Shown here: in pieces, positions 10,855 to 22,557 of the stretch
How positions within the stretch are numbered: position 1 is the stretch's first letter
Layout of the letters: every line of letters begins with the position of its first letter
Assembly: GCA_946811185.2 (NCBI GenBank)
Contig: OX328101.1
Coordinates: 26,830,122 to 26,894,121, forward strand
Length of the DNA: 64,000 nt
From: Hippopus hippopus
Taxonomy: Eukaryota; Mollusca; Bivalvia; Cardiida; Cardiidae
Direction of reading: 5' to 3'
Position numbers and translations under genes: made by a program
The notes under the pieces: model-generated
Databases searched by the model: none
What the model saw: only the letters and a program-made list of their open reading frames with translations
Told to the model about the DNA's origin: nothing

Positions 10855-11045
10855 ACCTTTTTCAACATCATTTCAGTCATATTGTGGGGGCTAGTGCACT
10901 TATCTATGCTTTCCTGGAGTTTCTTTTTAACCAGTACTTAGCATGATTTCCTTACCAAGCCACTGGCTGCTTTCACACATAACTGTTGTTTAAAAAACAA
11001 TCAGACTGTTGTTGAAAAAACAATCAGCTGTGAATGAGGAATGAA
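10855..11045 (-). mobile_element. SINE fragment
   Basis: This is the reverse complement of the SINE body seen at 4980-5140: CAACATCATTTCAGTCATAT, CTATGCTTTCCTGGAGTTTC, AAGCCACTGGCTGCTTTC. A short internal duplication repeats AAAAAACAATCAG. The tRNA head is missing. Confidence 0.7.
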
Positions 11046-11289
11046 CTACATGACAGAAAATGGCATTATGTTCACTTACATACAACAGTTCTCTGCCAGA
11101 GTGTTTTCATTGAAACTTGTCCGTTCAATAGGACAACCGGTGGAACCGAGTTTTGCCATGGCTAATGTTTGTCTAACCAGGATCGCTTCTCCATCAGCAC
11201 ATTCTAAGTTCAATAAGGAAGAAAAAGTGTTTCCATAGCAAACAGACTCACTTCTGATCTCAAAAAGATGAACCTCTGAAAAGAAAATA

Positions 11290-11518
11290 TTAACCTTTTC
11301 ATAAACAATTCCGAGTTTTAACAACCCTGAGATAGACGGCCTTTGAAAATATTAGGGGAAAAGGAAAAAAATGTTGGTAAACAACATTTTCCCTTTTTCC
11401 CAGAATGTTTTCTTCCCTTCAAAAGAAAAATAAGCTTTCATATTTTCATTCATGTTTACTATCTGCAAGTGCGTTAATTTGGAGAAGTCCTTGATTTTTT
11501 CATCTGATAAAGAGTTAA
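11290..11518 (+). mobile_element. TTAA MITE copy, full length
   Basis: The copy runs from TTAACCTTTTCATAAACAATTCC to TCTGATAAAGAGTTAA. The hairpin tip is changed to GTTGGTAAACAAC. Confidence 0.75.
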
Positions 11519-11630
11519 CCACGTAAGATATCTCTTTGTTGCAAGAATAATTCGTTTTAACCCTGTACAAAACATTCCTGTTTTAAAGTGACAGTAATTC
11601 ATATTTGTGTTGTAACATAACTGATAGATA

Positions 11631-11773
11631 GAGGATAATCAACTGGTGGTGTGTGATATTAAAAATCTGTCACAAGAATGGGGTGTGGTGCGGTTGAAAA
11701 ACGAGTCCGAAGGACGAGTATTTTAACCGTAGCAAACCCCATAATATCACACACCACCAGTTGATTATTCTAT
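11631..11773. repeat. Large palindrome abutting an AT-terminal element
   Basis: The arms are GATAATCAACTGGTGGTGTG and its complement at 11743-11771. The centre is a nested dyad, GAGTCCGAAGGACGAG between GGTTGAAAAA and TTTTAACC. Confidence 0.75.
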
Positions 11774-11776
11774 TTA

Positions 11777-12501
11777 TTATATTCCTAATTCTCCCTTTGT
11801 TTGCTAATTATTATCAAGAACGGTAGGTATACATGTAAAGTACTTTTCTTTACAAACACATGAATATTTTTGGCAGAAGCAGCTGACGCAACAGATGACG
11901 TAAAGATCGAGGGTATATTACGTCATCTTTCTCTCCATTTGAAAGCATGCATTGTTTTGCACCATTACAATTTAAAACCAGCCATATGAAATTAGAAGAA
12001 ACAGTTAATCCTTTCCCACATGACAAGTTTAAGACTCTCCCAAATTAAAAACATCTCCAAATCACAAATACTAAATTGGTACAAAAGATCTTGGGTTTTC
12101 TGACAGGATAGAAAACATTATGGAAAAAGGAGAAAATGCTGGTCGGTAGTATTTTCTCGGTTTTCCACAATATTTTCCAAGAGCTCTCTCCCAAAAAAGC
12201 TATCTTCTTTTCTCGAAATATTTTCAAATGATTTCACCCACAAGGTCGTTAACTCAGGGTTGTTTGGAAAGACTGTCCCGAAAATCTTTTCACTGTACTA
12301 TTGTTTACTAAAGATGTTTAAACAGAAACATTAGAGTGTGAGAGATGTAGGAAAAAAGTAGTTCCAGCAAACATTCTAAAACTTTATCATCACTAGTGAT
12401 GATAACATATCGTCAGTAGTGATGTTATTCACTGTGAAAAACTGAAAAAATAATACTCTGAGAAATCCCAGTATTTCACTGATCAATAGGAATATAATAA
12501 A
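11777..12501. mobile_element. Candidate element with TTTATTATATTCCTA inverted ends
   Basis: A perfect 15-bp inverted pair (11777-11791 and 12487-12501) bounds 725 bp that includes a TTAA MITE. It is non-coding. A similar pair lies at 26142 and 26455. Random matches between AT-rich ends remain possible. Confidence 0.45.
12005..12273 (-). mobile_element. TTAA MITE copy, expanded right part
   Basis: The copy starts TTAATCCTTTCCCACATGACA. The arms GGAAAAAGGAGAAAATGCTGG and TATTTTCTCGGTTTTCCACA are clear. The last third is longer than in other copies. Confidence 0.6.
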
Positions 12502-12996
12502 ATTAACTTTTTACCAGATGACAAAATTCTAAACTAATTGACCTTGACTTTCTGGTGTGTGTGTGTGGAGGGGGGAAAGTTGGTCAATGACCCCACTTTC
12601 TCCTTCAGATGATTAAAAGAAGGCAAACATTTAAATTTTTGTTATGGGGTGGGGGGGAGTTGTGGGAGGGGATTTAGATCTATATAAAAAATTTGGGGGT
12701 CTAAATTCAAAGAAACAGGGGATCAGGGATGACCCTGATTAAAGCAAGTGTTGAACATAGTACTAGAAAAGACTATCACAGAAAGAAAATAAGTATAGAT
12801 CTACTTGCTTTTTCCAAGTGTGTTACCAAAATGAAATACTGTTGAGAATATGTTTTAACTCCAAATTGAAAAATAACATGAAGAATAATTATCGAAGTTA
12901 CCTTTTATGTGAATCCATGCAAATAAAAGCATAAAAATACAGTATGTAGACATCATTTTAAAAAATCAGTTGAAATTAATCAACATGTGATTAAAT
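12502..12996. other. Unassigned DNA with short G- and A-rich runs
   Basis: GTGTGTGTGGAGGGGGG and GGGGTGGGGGGGAGTTG runs occur near 12555-12670. No gene is seen. Confidence 0.4.
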
Positions 12997-13263
12997 ATGT
13001 GACCCGTCACGCCTAAAGGGACCATCTGGGAAATGCTAAGAATATCGACCCTGGTCAGACTACGCAGACTGCACAGTCCAACCAGGATCAAAACTTTTCA
13101 ATTTCGGCAGATTTTCTATATGTTAAAAGATCATTCTACCTTACTAAATAGTTGTTTTAAAAATATCTACCCCGATCGACCTGCACTGGCTTCAATCTCT
13201 TCTTCATTTGTTTGATTTACGGAGTTCAATGATGGGCCTTTATGCATGACAGGTCACATATAT
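12997..13263. mobile_element. MITE-like element with TATGTGACC inverted ends
   Basis: The inverted ends are ATGTGACCCGTCACGCCTAAA at the left and the complement of ATGTGACCTGTCATGCATAAA at the right. The centre contains GACTACGCAGACTGCACAGTC. It has no transposase and is about 265 bp long. Confidence 0.65.
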
Positions 13264-13419
13264 GTCAGCTTGGTAAAAAAAAAAATATTAATTATCATAT
13301 TGTATTTAACTCTACACTAAATGATTTAAGACTCATGATTCATAATAAAAGCATTAATTTTATAAATTTGCAAATTATATATGGCCCTAATGATGGAAAT
13401 TTGGTCTTTAAAAGCATAT

Positions 13420-13532
13420 AAAACTCTGTGGGAAAAGGAGAAAATGCTGATTACCAGCATTTTCTCCTGTTCCCACAATGTTTCATAGCATCCATCCTCA
13501 GGGTTGTAAAACACAGGATTGGCATATTTATA
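13420..13532 (-). mobile_element. TTAA MITE, palindrome and right end only
   Basis: An almost perfect hairpin survives (GTGGGAAAAGGAGAAAATGC with GCATTTTCTCCTGTTCCCAC), but the left third of the element is unrecognisable. Confidence 0.65.
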
Positions 13533-13536
13533 AGTG

Positions 13537-13765
13537 TTAATCCTTTATCAAATGACAAAGTTTATGACTTGTCCAACATGCAAGCATTTGTAGATGACAA
13601 ATTAGATGTGGTTGAAACATAAAGGATTTGTGGTTAAATATGACAGAAAACATTTTTTGGAAAAGAAGACAATGCTGCGCACCAGTATATTCTTTTTTCC
13701 TATGATGTTCAAAGGCCAACTTCCTCAGGGTTGCGAAGGGATGGAATCGTTTGGTAAAGGGTTAA
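13537..13765 (-). mobile_element. TTAA MITE copy, full length
   Basis: The copy starts TTAATCCTTTATCAAATGACA and ends GGTAAAGGGTTAA. The arms have drifted. Confidence 0.75.
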
Positions 13766-14190
13766 AAAATATTTATCAGAACATCTACACTCAAACCATT
13801 GTATTTATACAGGATTTTTTTTTTTGCATATACATAGTACTTAGGCCTACATGTACATATTTAAGAATGGTAGGACAAGGAAGGAAGTACTGATTAAGAG
13901 TTATTTCTAAATTTTCTAACCCTGCTGTCTTCAAAGACAGTGTCAAGGTATTGTTGTAGCCCTGGCATCATCATCATCTACATTGTTGTCCTTGTGTAAA
14001 AACATTGACATGTTCAATAACTTCTGCATTTGATATTATCTTTGTCATTACTAAAGATATTTATTTCAGGCAATGGACAAGCTGTTCACTTTCAGAGAGA
14101 AACCTTTACAAAAAGGACAAGTAACCATCAACATATTTTTGACACAGTTATGTCCCTTTTTCTGATTTTGATATTTTCACTTAAAAACAG
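13766..14190. other. Unassigned AT-rich DNA
   Basis: No gene or repeat is recognised. Confidence 0.4.
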
Positions 14191-14194
14191 GCAA

Positions 14195-14404
14195 CTGCGG
14201 CTGAGTATTGGCATCTGCATGAAAGCATTTGCAGATGACATTAAAAGCATGGGTCTAATGACTGAATTTGTCTTTGATAGGGTAGAAAACATTGTGGTAA
14301 AAGGAGAAAATGCTGATTACCAGCATTTTCTCCTTTTCCCACAATGTACTCAAAAGGCTTCTTTCTCAGTTGTTAAATCACAGGATTGTTTGGTAAAGGG
14401 ATAA
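14195..14404 (-). mobile_element. TTAA MITE copy, left end lost
   Basis: GAAAGCATTTGCAGATGACA leads to an intact hairpin with tip GCTGATTACCAGC. It ends TTTGGTAAAGGGATAA. Confidence 0.72.
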
Positions 14405-14485
14405 GACCACTTTTATTCACTTATCTTTGTTTTGTTTTATTCAAAATTTTAAATTAAACTTTTACTACATAATGAACTTGGGGGA

Positions 14486-14666
14486 ATGGGCTTTAAAAAC
14501 ATTGTGGAAAAGGAGAAAATGCTGGTACCTAGCATTTTCTCCATTTCCCACAATATTTTTTTATCAAAGAATACAATTTCCATCATTTGGACAAAATTTG
14601 ATTTGTAGTCAGCAAATGCTTTTAAATTGGAGTCACTTAAATATTTGTATTGTGGTAGAGAGTTCA
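14486..14666 (+). mobile_element. TTAA MITE copy, left end lost
   Basis: The hairpin at 14500-14552 has tip GCTGGTACCTAGC. The right part runs to GTGGTAGAGAGTT. Confidence 0.68.
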
Positions 14667-14721
14667 TTGTTCCATTGCTCTACAGGCTATTATAGGATCT
14701 AATATAAGGTTAAAATTGTAC

Positions 14722-15470
14722 AGGGTTCTGGTGGCTCAATGGTGGTGTAAAGGTGCAAGATCTGTAAAGTGAATAGATGAAATTGAAAAATTTCAAGGTA
14801 TGTAGATGTAAGATTAGCAGGGTGTGTAGGTGAAGGTGTAAGATTTGCAAGATGTGTAAGTGATGGTGTAACATTTGCGAGGTGTGTAGATGAAAAAGAT
14901 TTGTAAGTGAAGGTGTAAGTTTAACAAGGTGTGTAGGTGAAGGAGTAAAATTTGCAAGGTGTGTAGGTGAAAGTGTAAGATTCACAATGTGTGTAGGTGA
15001 AGGTGTACGATATACAAGGTGTGTAGTAACTGTTGAACATGTAAAATTCCAAATATTTGTAGGTGAAGGTGTGTAGGTTAAGGTGTAATATATGCTAGTT
15101 GTGTTGGTGAAAGTGTAAGATTTGCAAGATGTGTAGGTTAAGGTGTAAGATTAACAAGGTGAGTAGGTGGAAGTGTAAGTTTTTCAAGGTGTGTAGGTGA
15201 AGGCGTAAAATTGACAAGGTGTGTATGTGAACATGTAAGATTCGCAGGGTGTGTAGGTAAAGGTGTACAATTTACAAGGTGTTTAAGTAAAGGTGTAAGA
15301 TTTGCAAGATGTGTAGTGAAGGTAGAAGATTCCCAAGGTGCATAGATGAAAGTGTAGGTGTAATGCTTGAAGTGCTGAGTTTTTTTGTTTTTTTTTTGGG
15401 GGGGGGGGGGGGGGGGACAAGACAATTCAGAGCCCTAGCCTAGTACTGGTGCACCTCAGGTGCCGTGTTA
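14722..15470 (+). mobile_element. SINE split by a minisatellite
   Basis: A SINE head (GGTTCTGGTGGCTCAATGG) lies at 14722-14760, and a matching SINE body stretch (AAGACAATTCAGAGCCCTAG, CCTAGTACTGGTG) resumes at 15419. The intervening DNA is the 30-bp minisatellite. Confidence 0.55.
14765..15390 (+). repeat. Minisatellite, about 30-bp unit
   Basis: The unit is close to GGTGTGTAGGTGAAGGTGTA plus AGATTTGCAA, in roughly 18 to 20 diverged copies. It is followed by T and G homopolymer runs at 15380-15416. The long open frames on the minus strand here are translations of the unit and not genes. Confidence 0.9.
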
Positions 15471-15719
15471 TGAAAAAATTATCAATGTTTATAATTTTGC
15501 TCAAATCTCCTTACAAATTAATTTTCTGACTTGAGTTTTGTATTTGAGACATATTTGAACAGACTTAAGTAACGTTCTCAAATCCTGAGCTGACATAACT
15601 TTTCAAGACTCTGCTCAGCAAAATAAACAGACTTTACTTGGTCAAAAATTTTGATGAGTTAAATTGGAAACTCAGAACTTAATGTCCACCTTGAATATTA
15701 TGGTATTTCTAACCCCATC
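15471..15719. other. Unassigned DNA
   Basis: No gene or repeat is recognised between the two arrays. Confidence 0.35.
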
Positions 15720-18090
15720 CTGTTAGAAATGAGCCACACTCTCAACCTTGTCTCGACATTTCTACATGATATCCTATAAAAGCTGATTATACATCCTTTA
15801 CCTAGTTGAGCAACACTGTTAACCTTGCTAAAATGTTTCAACTGCCATATTATAAAAATCCAGCAACACCCTCAACCTTGTTACAGTGTTTTTTACTGCC
15901 ATGTTATAAAAGTTGAGCCATGCCCTCAACTGTTTCACAATGTTTTCCTGCCATCCTATAGATGGAGAGCCACATTCACAACCTTGTCACAAGATTTTGA
16001 CCTGCTATCCTATAATTGTTGAGCCACACCCTCAACCTTGTCACAATATTTCTACCTGCCATACTATTTTTCAAGAGCCATATCCTCAATCTTGTCACAA
16101 TATTTCTACATGCCTTCCTTTAATCTTAGAGCCACGTCCTCAACCTTGATACAATATTTCTACCTGCCTTCCTATAACTTTAGAGGCACATCCTCAACCT
16201 TGTCACAACTTTTCTATCTGCCATCCAACCATTTAAGAGCCAACCCTCAACCTTGTCACAATGTTTCTACCTGCCATCCTAATTTTAGCGGCACAGCCTC
16301 AACCTTGTCAAAATATTTCTACCTGCCATCTTATTATTTTAGAGGCATATCCTCAACTTTATCACAATGTCTCTACCTGCTATCCTGTAATTTTAGAGGC
16401 ACACCCTCGGCCTTGTTCACAATAGTTAATTGATGGAATTTGCGTGTATCTATCACTGCTGCTGGTTGCCAATATGGGCCACGTCCCCTGAAGGCTTTAA
16501 GTATTTTTACAGAGGATAGTGCAAATACAGGACGAAACTCATCCTAAGTTACGCCTGGTTCTTTAACATGCCAGGTAAAGCACCGTCACACAGGACCTCG
16601 GTTTGGTATCTCATCCAAAAGACTATTGGTAACTTTAGATGGCCCCCCTTGTAATTGAAACCCACACCCTCAAGTGACCCGAACATTACCTTCATGAGTC
16701 CTACGCTCTACCAATTGAGCTATGTGGGCTGTTCACCATGGTTTTACCTGTTATCCTATTAAAGTTGAACCACACTTCCAACCGTGACACGATGTTTTTA
16801 CCTACCATGTGACTAAAAGATGAACCACACCCATAACCTGGTCACAATTTTTATACCTGTTATCCTATTAAAGATTGGCCACACCTCCAACCTTGTCACA
16901 ATGTTTTTACTTACCATGTGACAAAAGTTCACGAAAGTTGAGCAACACCCTCAATCTGATCACACTGTTTTTAGCTGTTATCTTATTCAAGATGAGCCAC
17001 ACCTCCAACCTTGTCACAATGTTTTTACTTACCATGTGACAAAAGTTGAGCCACACCCTCAATCTGATCACACTGTTTTTAGCTGTTATCTTATTCAAGA
17101 TGAGCCACACCTCCAACCTTGTCCCAATGTTTTTACTTTTCATGTGACAAAAGTTGAGCCACGCCCTCAATCTGATCACACTTTTCTAAGCTGTTATCTT
17201 ATTAAAGATGAGCCACACCTCCAACCTTGTCCCAATGATTTTACTTGCCATGTTAAAAAAGTTGAGCCACACCCCCGACCTGCTCAACCTGTTTTTACCT
17301 GTTATCTTATTGAAGATTAGACACACTCTCAACCTGGTCACACTGTTTTTACCTGTTATCCTGTTCAAGATGAGCCACACCTCCAACCTTGTCCCAATGT
17401 TTTTTACTTACCATGTTACAAAAGTTGAGCCACACCCCCGACCTGCTCAACCTGTTTTTACCTGTTATCTTATTGAAGATTAGACACACTCTCAACCTGG
17501 TCACACTGTTTTTACCTGTTATCCTATTAAAGATTAGCCACACCCTCAACCTGGCCACAGTGTTTCCAGTTGCAATCTTTGCAAAGTTGAGACTCACACA
17601 TAACCCTTAAAATATTCCTACATACCGGTAGTTTAAACAAATCTTAGGCTTATTACAATGTTTCCCTTTGCAATCCAAAATAAGTTGAATCTCATTCCAA
17701 CCTTGTCACAATGTTTTTGATTTCCATTTTATGAAAACTTGAGCCCAACCCCCAACCTTGTAATACTTTTTTCTGATTGACATCCTTTCGCAGTTGAGCC
17801 ACACCCTTAACCTTGTTACAATGTTTCTGATTGCAACCCTATTTAAGTTGAGACACACGTCAAGCTTATCACAATGTTTCTACCTACCATCCTATGCACA
17901 TCAAGAGACATCCTCAACTGCCCGACAATATTTTTACCTATTATCCTATAAAAGTTGAGACATACCTCAACATTGTCACCATATTTCTACCTAAAACTGC
18001 ATAAAAGTTGAAACACTTTATCTAAACCTGCCATCCTATACAAGTTGAGACAAGATCTTATCACAATGTATCTACCTGCCTCTTCATTTT
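15720..18090 (+). repeat. Satellite array, about 54-bp unit with higher-order structure
   Basis: The unit is near GAGCCACACCCTCAACCTTG, TCACAATGTTTCTACCTGCC, ATCCTATAAAAGTT. The first block (15720-16433) repeats singly at about 54 bp. After the SINE, two unit types alternate (about 108 bp) and then form longer repeats. Open frames in it simply follow the unit. Confidence 0.92.
16437..16735 (-). mobile_element. tRNA-derived SINE inside the satellite
   Basis: On the minus strand the head reads TAGCTCAATTGGTAGAGCGT with a GACTCATGAAG anticodon-arm region, close to a true tRNA 5' half. TGTTCAC flanks both ends. The body differs from the other SINEs here. Confidence 0.75.
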
Positions 18091-18786
18091 GTTTCTAGCT
18101 CTTGCTCAAACGAAGAATATTTAGAGCATAGTCAGCATATTTTCCTACTCCTTTTTGTAACAGATAAGATACGCAAGCTCAGATGACAGTTCCCCTTCGA
18201 GAGGAATTTAACAACCATAACAGTGTTTTTTTTTTAATTGAACATTCACTTCTTGATTGAAATATTGCCATAGGAGTCCTTGTTTGTATGTTCCACAGTA
18301 TCTTTGTCTGCTTTTTGTCTCCTTTTTATCATTTCAGTGCTCAAAATTACTAAGGTTTTATAGATAAAGTGCCAAGTAAAGGATCAAAAAGCATGAAATT
18401 TTGTAGGTCGATTATGTGGTTCAATTTATGCTGACACCGAGTTTTAACTTCAGTTCCTAGTGTTGTTTAGCCCACTTTTGATAAACAGTTTTATCGCATA
18501 ACCCTCCTTGTTTTCAGTGAAATACAGCCATTGTGAATTTTCTTACCTTACACTCCCTTGGGATAGGCAAAATGCGACATATTTGGTCAAAGCTCTGTTG
18601 TCATAAATTATGCAAAAGAGCCAATAGGCTGTATTTAAATGTATACATGTACACCTATTTTGTAACTTATCATGGAAATAACTCTTGAAATACAGTTCTG
18701 TGATATAAAGAATCTGACATTGGTTAGCGTTTTTTGAGGAAAATTGCTATTCGGACAAATAATGTTATTAAGCTCCCCAAAGACTT
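18091..18786. other. Unassigned AT-rich DNA
   Basis: No gene or repeat is recognised. Confidence 0.4.
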
Positions 18787-18788
18787 GC

Positions 18789-19020
18789 TTAACTCTCTAC
18801 CAAATGACAAAATTTTAGACTGGTCCAAATTGAAAGCATTTGCAGACAACAAAAAAAAAAAGCAACAGAAAAATTGAAAAATGTTTTGGGGAGGGTAGAA
18901 AACATTGTGGGGAAAGGAGAAAATGCTGGTTACCAGCATTTTCTCCTTTTCCCACAATGTTTTCAAAAAGGCTTCTTTCTCAGAGTCATTAAAAGTCGGG
19001 ATTATGTGGTAAAGGGTTAA
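18789..19020 (-). mobile_element. TTAA MITE copy, full length with near-perfect hairpin
   Basis: TTAACTCTCTACCAAATGACA runs to GTGGTAAAGGGTTAA. The arms match over about 32 bp around GCTGGTTACCAGC, with a T-for-A type run of A inside the left half. Confidence 0.85.
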
Positions 19021-19021
19021 T

Positions 19022-19276
19022 AACAATTGAGCCATGCAAAAGGGGGTATAATGCATCTCTGTGATGCATTATACCAAGCAAGTCATCAAATAATTATGGA
19101 TCCATAAAATCAAAGGACCAACTTAATGTCTGGGTAGAACGGTCTATTGACGAGCAGAAAATTTATAAAAAAAGATTTGACCCATATCAGCCTGCACAGA
19201 GTATGCACGCTGACACGGGTCAATCCTTTTTGCAGATGCATTAAACCCCCTTTTCACAGAGTATGGCTCATTTTTT
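19022..19276 (+). repeat. CATGCTC MITE, copy 2
   Basis: GAGCCATGCAAAAGGGGGTA is at the left and CCTTTTCACAGAGTATGGCTC at the right. The centre has GACCCATATCAGCCTGCACA and GCTGACACGGGTCAA as a dyad. Confidence 0.7.
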
Positions 19277-20540
19277 CTAGATCTGTTTAATACTATTTCG
19301 ATCTCAAATGCCTACTTATGTCAGCTTCTGTATAATATGTAACATGAGAGAGACTTCATCAAAATTGATAAAGTTCGTAAATATAGTGAAAGACTCTCAG
19401 GGTCAATATACACCGACCATTCTTAATTCCAAATATAGAAAGTAGCACTTAACCATTTGATCACAATTTTCAGCCAAACAGAAGTTGTGCTAATTTCAAA
19501 TTTAGAAAATCCTTGAGAATAAGGCTAAGAAGATTATTGAGAATGGTTGTTGAGTACGAACCCAGAAACAGCAAAAATGCTGAAATGGCCATTTGATAGG
19601 TAAGGAACATTAGAAAATGCGTCTCTACTTGTTATTGAACCCTTTACCACATGATCAGAGTCGGAATGTGGAAGCACTGTCTTCATCAGTATTTAATGCT
19701 TCTAAGTTTTGTCAGGTTTGGTTGCGTTTTTCGGGGTTCTCCCAGCAAGCTCAGCCATTCTGTTGTGTTCTATCAAGGCACGTCCTGGCATGTGCTAATT
19801 TATGGAAAGAGCATGTTATGATGCATTGTGCTGTACTACAGCCTGATGGATGTGCACAGTCTTAGAGTATATTTATTTAAAGCTGTGATAGGAAAATGAG
19901 TCAAAGAAGTTGGCATTTTGCAAGCAACTGGATCATCTTAATTGCATTTCAACCAATGCCACCAGCCGAGGATCAGGTTCAACATGATGATTCTCATGAG
20001 CCCGACGTCGCTTAACTCCTGAGCATGAGCTCTCAATTATTCTTGAGGCGCCACAGGAACAGCAAACACTTCACCAGTGTATGCTTCTACAATGCATTGC
20101 AAACTTGTCCCACCATATCACAGATCTAGTTGCTTTACTACACTGAAATGCACAGGAAAGTAGTGAGCAAACTTATAGTCAAATGTCTATGAGTCAAGAA
20201 TAACTTCTGACAAGGTAGTAAGGCAAAGCAGTACCTTGTGTTCTATCTCTCTGGTATTACCTTTCCAGGATTTCATCAAAAGAGGCATCTTTTGATCGTT
20301 CTGTTATGTTTTAATATCTTCAGTGCAAAACTCTCTGATGAGAACTGTTGAGCAGTTGCCGAAGTGTTCCTTCTTTTTTTTATATCCATTCGTGCAACCA
20401 CTTTTTCTCTTTCATCTTGCCTACTGCAACATGGCATTTTATCCCTGCTGTATTCTCTATCTTTCTGTGACAGAGAGTGTATGCATGTTCCAAGCAAATG
20501 TACAAAAACAAAATCTTCATCTTCTCATGTCATGTTGACA
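19277..20540. other. Unassigned DNA
   Basis: A lone MITE end (ACCCTTTACCACATGATCAG at 19638) is present. The stretch 19660-20300 has slightly higher complexity, but no frame I can tie to a family. Confidence 0.35.
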
Positions 20541-20542
20541 GG

Positions 20543-20697
20543 ACTTAGGAGAAAATGTCAGTAACCAGCATTTTTCCTTTTTCCACAATGTTTGCTACTG
20601 CGCCATATACAAATAAATTAGTCATGTTTATTTTGTTGTGTGCAAATGCTTTGATTTTGGACGAGTCTATAAATGTATCGTGTGGATTAGAGATAAG
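20543..20697 (+). mobile_element. TTAA MITE, 3' two thirds
   Basis: AGGAGAAAATGTCAGTAACCAGCAT forms the hairpin tip. The right part runs through TGTGCAAATGCTTTGATTTT to GTGTGGATTAGAGATAA. Confidence 0.6.
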
Positions 20698-20817
20698 AGG
20701 AGCAAGACATAAAAGGAAAAAAATGTCTGTTTTAATTATGTAATCAGAAATCTTTTTCCTAGAACATTTTTGAAAATACAGAGTTGATATCAGGAGTTTT
20801 ATTTTGTGGTATGGTGA

Positions 20818-20957
20818 TGGTTTTCTCCTTTTCCCAAGATGCTTACTATCCTATCAAGACAGAAATCACCATTTGAGCTCCATTCCAGTTTTTGTCTGCA
20901 AATGCTTTCAATTTGGTTGAGTACAATTTTTTTTTTTTTTTGATTGGTAAAGACTTG
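20818..20957 (+). mobile_element. TTAA MITE, 3' part
   Basis: Right arm TTTTCTCCTTTTCCCAAGATG, then GTCTGCAAATGCTTTCAATTT and GATTGGTAAAGACTT. Confidence 0.55.
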
Positions 20958-20978
20958 AACAGCATATTTCTGAATTTG

Positions 20979-21239
20979 CTATATACTCAACAGCAAAAGA
21001 AACGCATAGACGAGATAGACGAGTAGGGGCCTACTCTCAGGAATGTCAGTTGTGATAGTGCCTTATTTTGGACATGTCATGAACAAAAATGTAAGACTTA
21101 ATGAAATAGTTTTTCTAAAGTTCTGAGTGAAATGAATTGAAGTTTGAAATTGTTCTTCTAAACTTTTGAATTTTCTTAGAATGATCAATAAAATTAACTC
21201 GAGAAAACATATGCGTTTCTTTTGCTGTTGAGTATATGT
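20979..21239. mobile_element. MITE with AACAGCAAAAGAAACGCA inverted ends
   Basis: A 261-bp element bounded by TATACTCAACAGCAAAAGAA on the left and TTCTTTTGCTGTTGAGTATA on the right, flanked by TATA-type DNA. Ends of this kind accompany Tc1-like elements, and a Tc1 relic lies just beyond. Confidence 0.8.
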
Positions 21240-21356
21240 TACCATAGGTCACTGCTAGCTGGTTTGTGAACTTTTTTGAAAGGGTAAAATTTTGGTAGGA
21301 CTTAGTCTGAGTTCACCTGTCAATAGGGTGTATACACATAGCCTCCCCTAAGAGTA

Positions 21357-22160
21357 TCAATTGACAGCACTGCATCTACACCGCCAGATAGCAATAAGAG
21401 TTCTAACATTGTGCTGGGGAGTTCTGACAGTGTTGGGGAGACTTTCCCATTCTATACGTAAAATCAGTTTGATGTCATGGGGTTTTAGTACTTGCCATCC
21501 CAGGTGATCCGATAAATGCTCAACAGGCAAATGATTTGAAGATTTCGCAGGGTATCTGAACAAATGGACACCCCGTTCTTGTAAAGTCAACTGAGTTAAC
21601 ACACAGCATGAGCACAGCAATATCACGTTGCAGCATAGGTATATGACCATGACATGAAAATGGGAACTACTGTATGAAGGATCTTGATACAGTATTTGTC
21701 AGCTGTCAGGTTTCCTGCAACTACATGTATGACAAGGTCTGCGTTTTATTTTAGGATGCTACCTCAAACCATGATGATTTCAACAAGAAATCTTTTACCC
21801 TGTGGCTGCCACATCCTGGCTTGTCCATTTGCAAAACTTACATTGAATGGAGACTCATTTGTGAAAACCTCATTCCATGGATTCCTGGTCCGTTTCCGCA
21901 CTGAAGCTTTGCATGATATTGACATAATAAGTACAACGCAAATCTATGGCCATTAGGCTCTCAAACCTGTAGATCTTAGTAATTTTCTGGTACCAGTTGC
22001 TGCATGACTGAAGATGGTTACATCTTGATAATGTGATAAAGTAATTGTTTTCAATGGGTCTATCTGCCACAACCTCCCTGAAAGTGTACAGTATGTTGAG
22101 TTTTCTGTTGTCTTGCTGGCAAATGGCGTATTGTGCTTGTACTGATCAATTCATGCCATG
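21357..22160 (-). pseudogene. Tc1-like transposase relic
   Basis: Minus-strand reading gives the middle and end of a Tc1/mariner-superfamily transposase (DDE cut-and-paste enzyme). Near 21800-21900 is EVFTNESPFNVSFANG, the usual first-aspartate block with Asp replaced by Asn. Near 21680 is a NLTA-like block. From 21650 to 21360 come LQERGVHLFRYPAKS, then PVEHLSDHLGW holding the last catalytic Glu, EWESLP and RCRCSAVN at the end. Stops and shifts split the frame, and the second Asp block is not clear. The amino-terminal DNA-binding part is not recognised. It is dead by both stops and catalytic change. Confidence 0.8.
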
Positions 22161-22557
22161 TCAGGTGAACTTATACCATCTGTTGATATATTGATTGCCA
22201 CCCTACACTGATCCAACATCATACCCAGTCAACCCACCATTGTAATTTTTGGGTCCTACTAAATACCACAAAGACACTCTAAATACCACAAAGACGCACA
22301 GAGACACACAAAGACGCCACAAAGACGCACAGACACACAATACACCACAAAGACGCACAAAGACATAGAAAAAGAAAAAAATATTAGTGTTTTCAGTTGT
22401 TTGCATTATGCTAGGTTAAAAAAGGCACAAAATTACGCAAACACACACATGGGTTCTCGAGAGCATCCTCCGGATCAGGCGGAGATCTTTCTACTCGTTC
22501 TGCTGATTTCATATCTTACAAGTATTTCCTTTACTTGAACAATATGGTGAATGTTTG

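Noticed and set aside
16655..16735. A possible tRNA gene on the minus strand
   Set aside because: The first half looks like a tRNA, but the second half does not close a cloverleaf and the sequence continues into a SINE body.
14710..17610. Several frames of 80 to 130 codons in the 14.7-17.6 kb region
   Set aside because: They are read-throughs of the 30-bp and 54-bp repeats and have periodic low-complexity products.
22203..22406. Cysteine-rich frame near 22.2-22.4 kb and its partner near 23.2-23.4 kb
   Set aside because: They are translations of the CAAAGACGCACA minisatellite in the fold-back arms.
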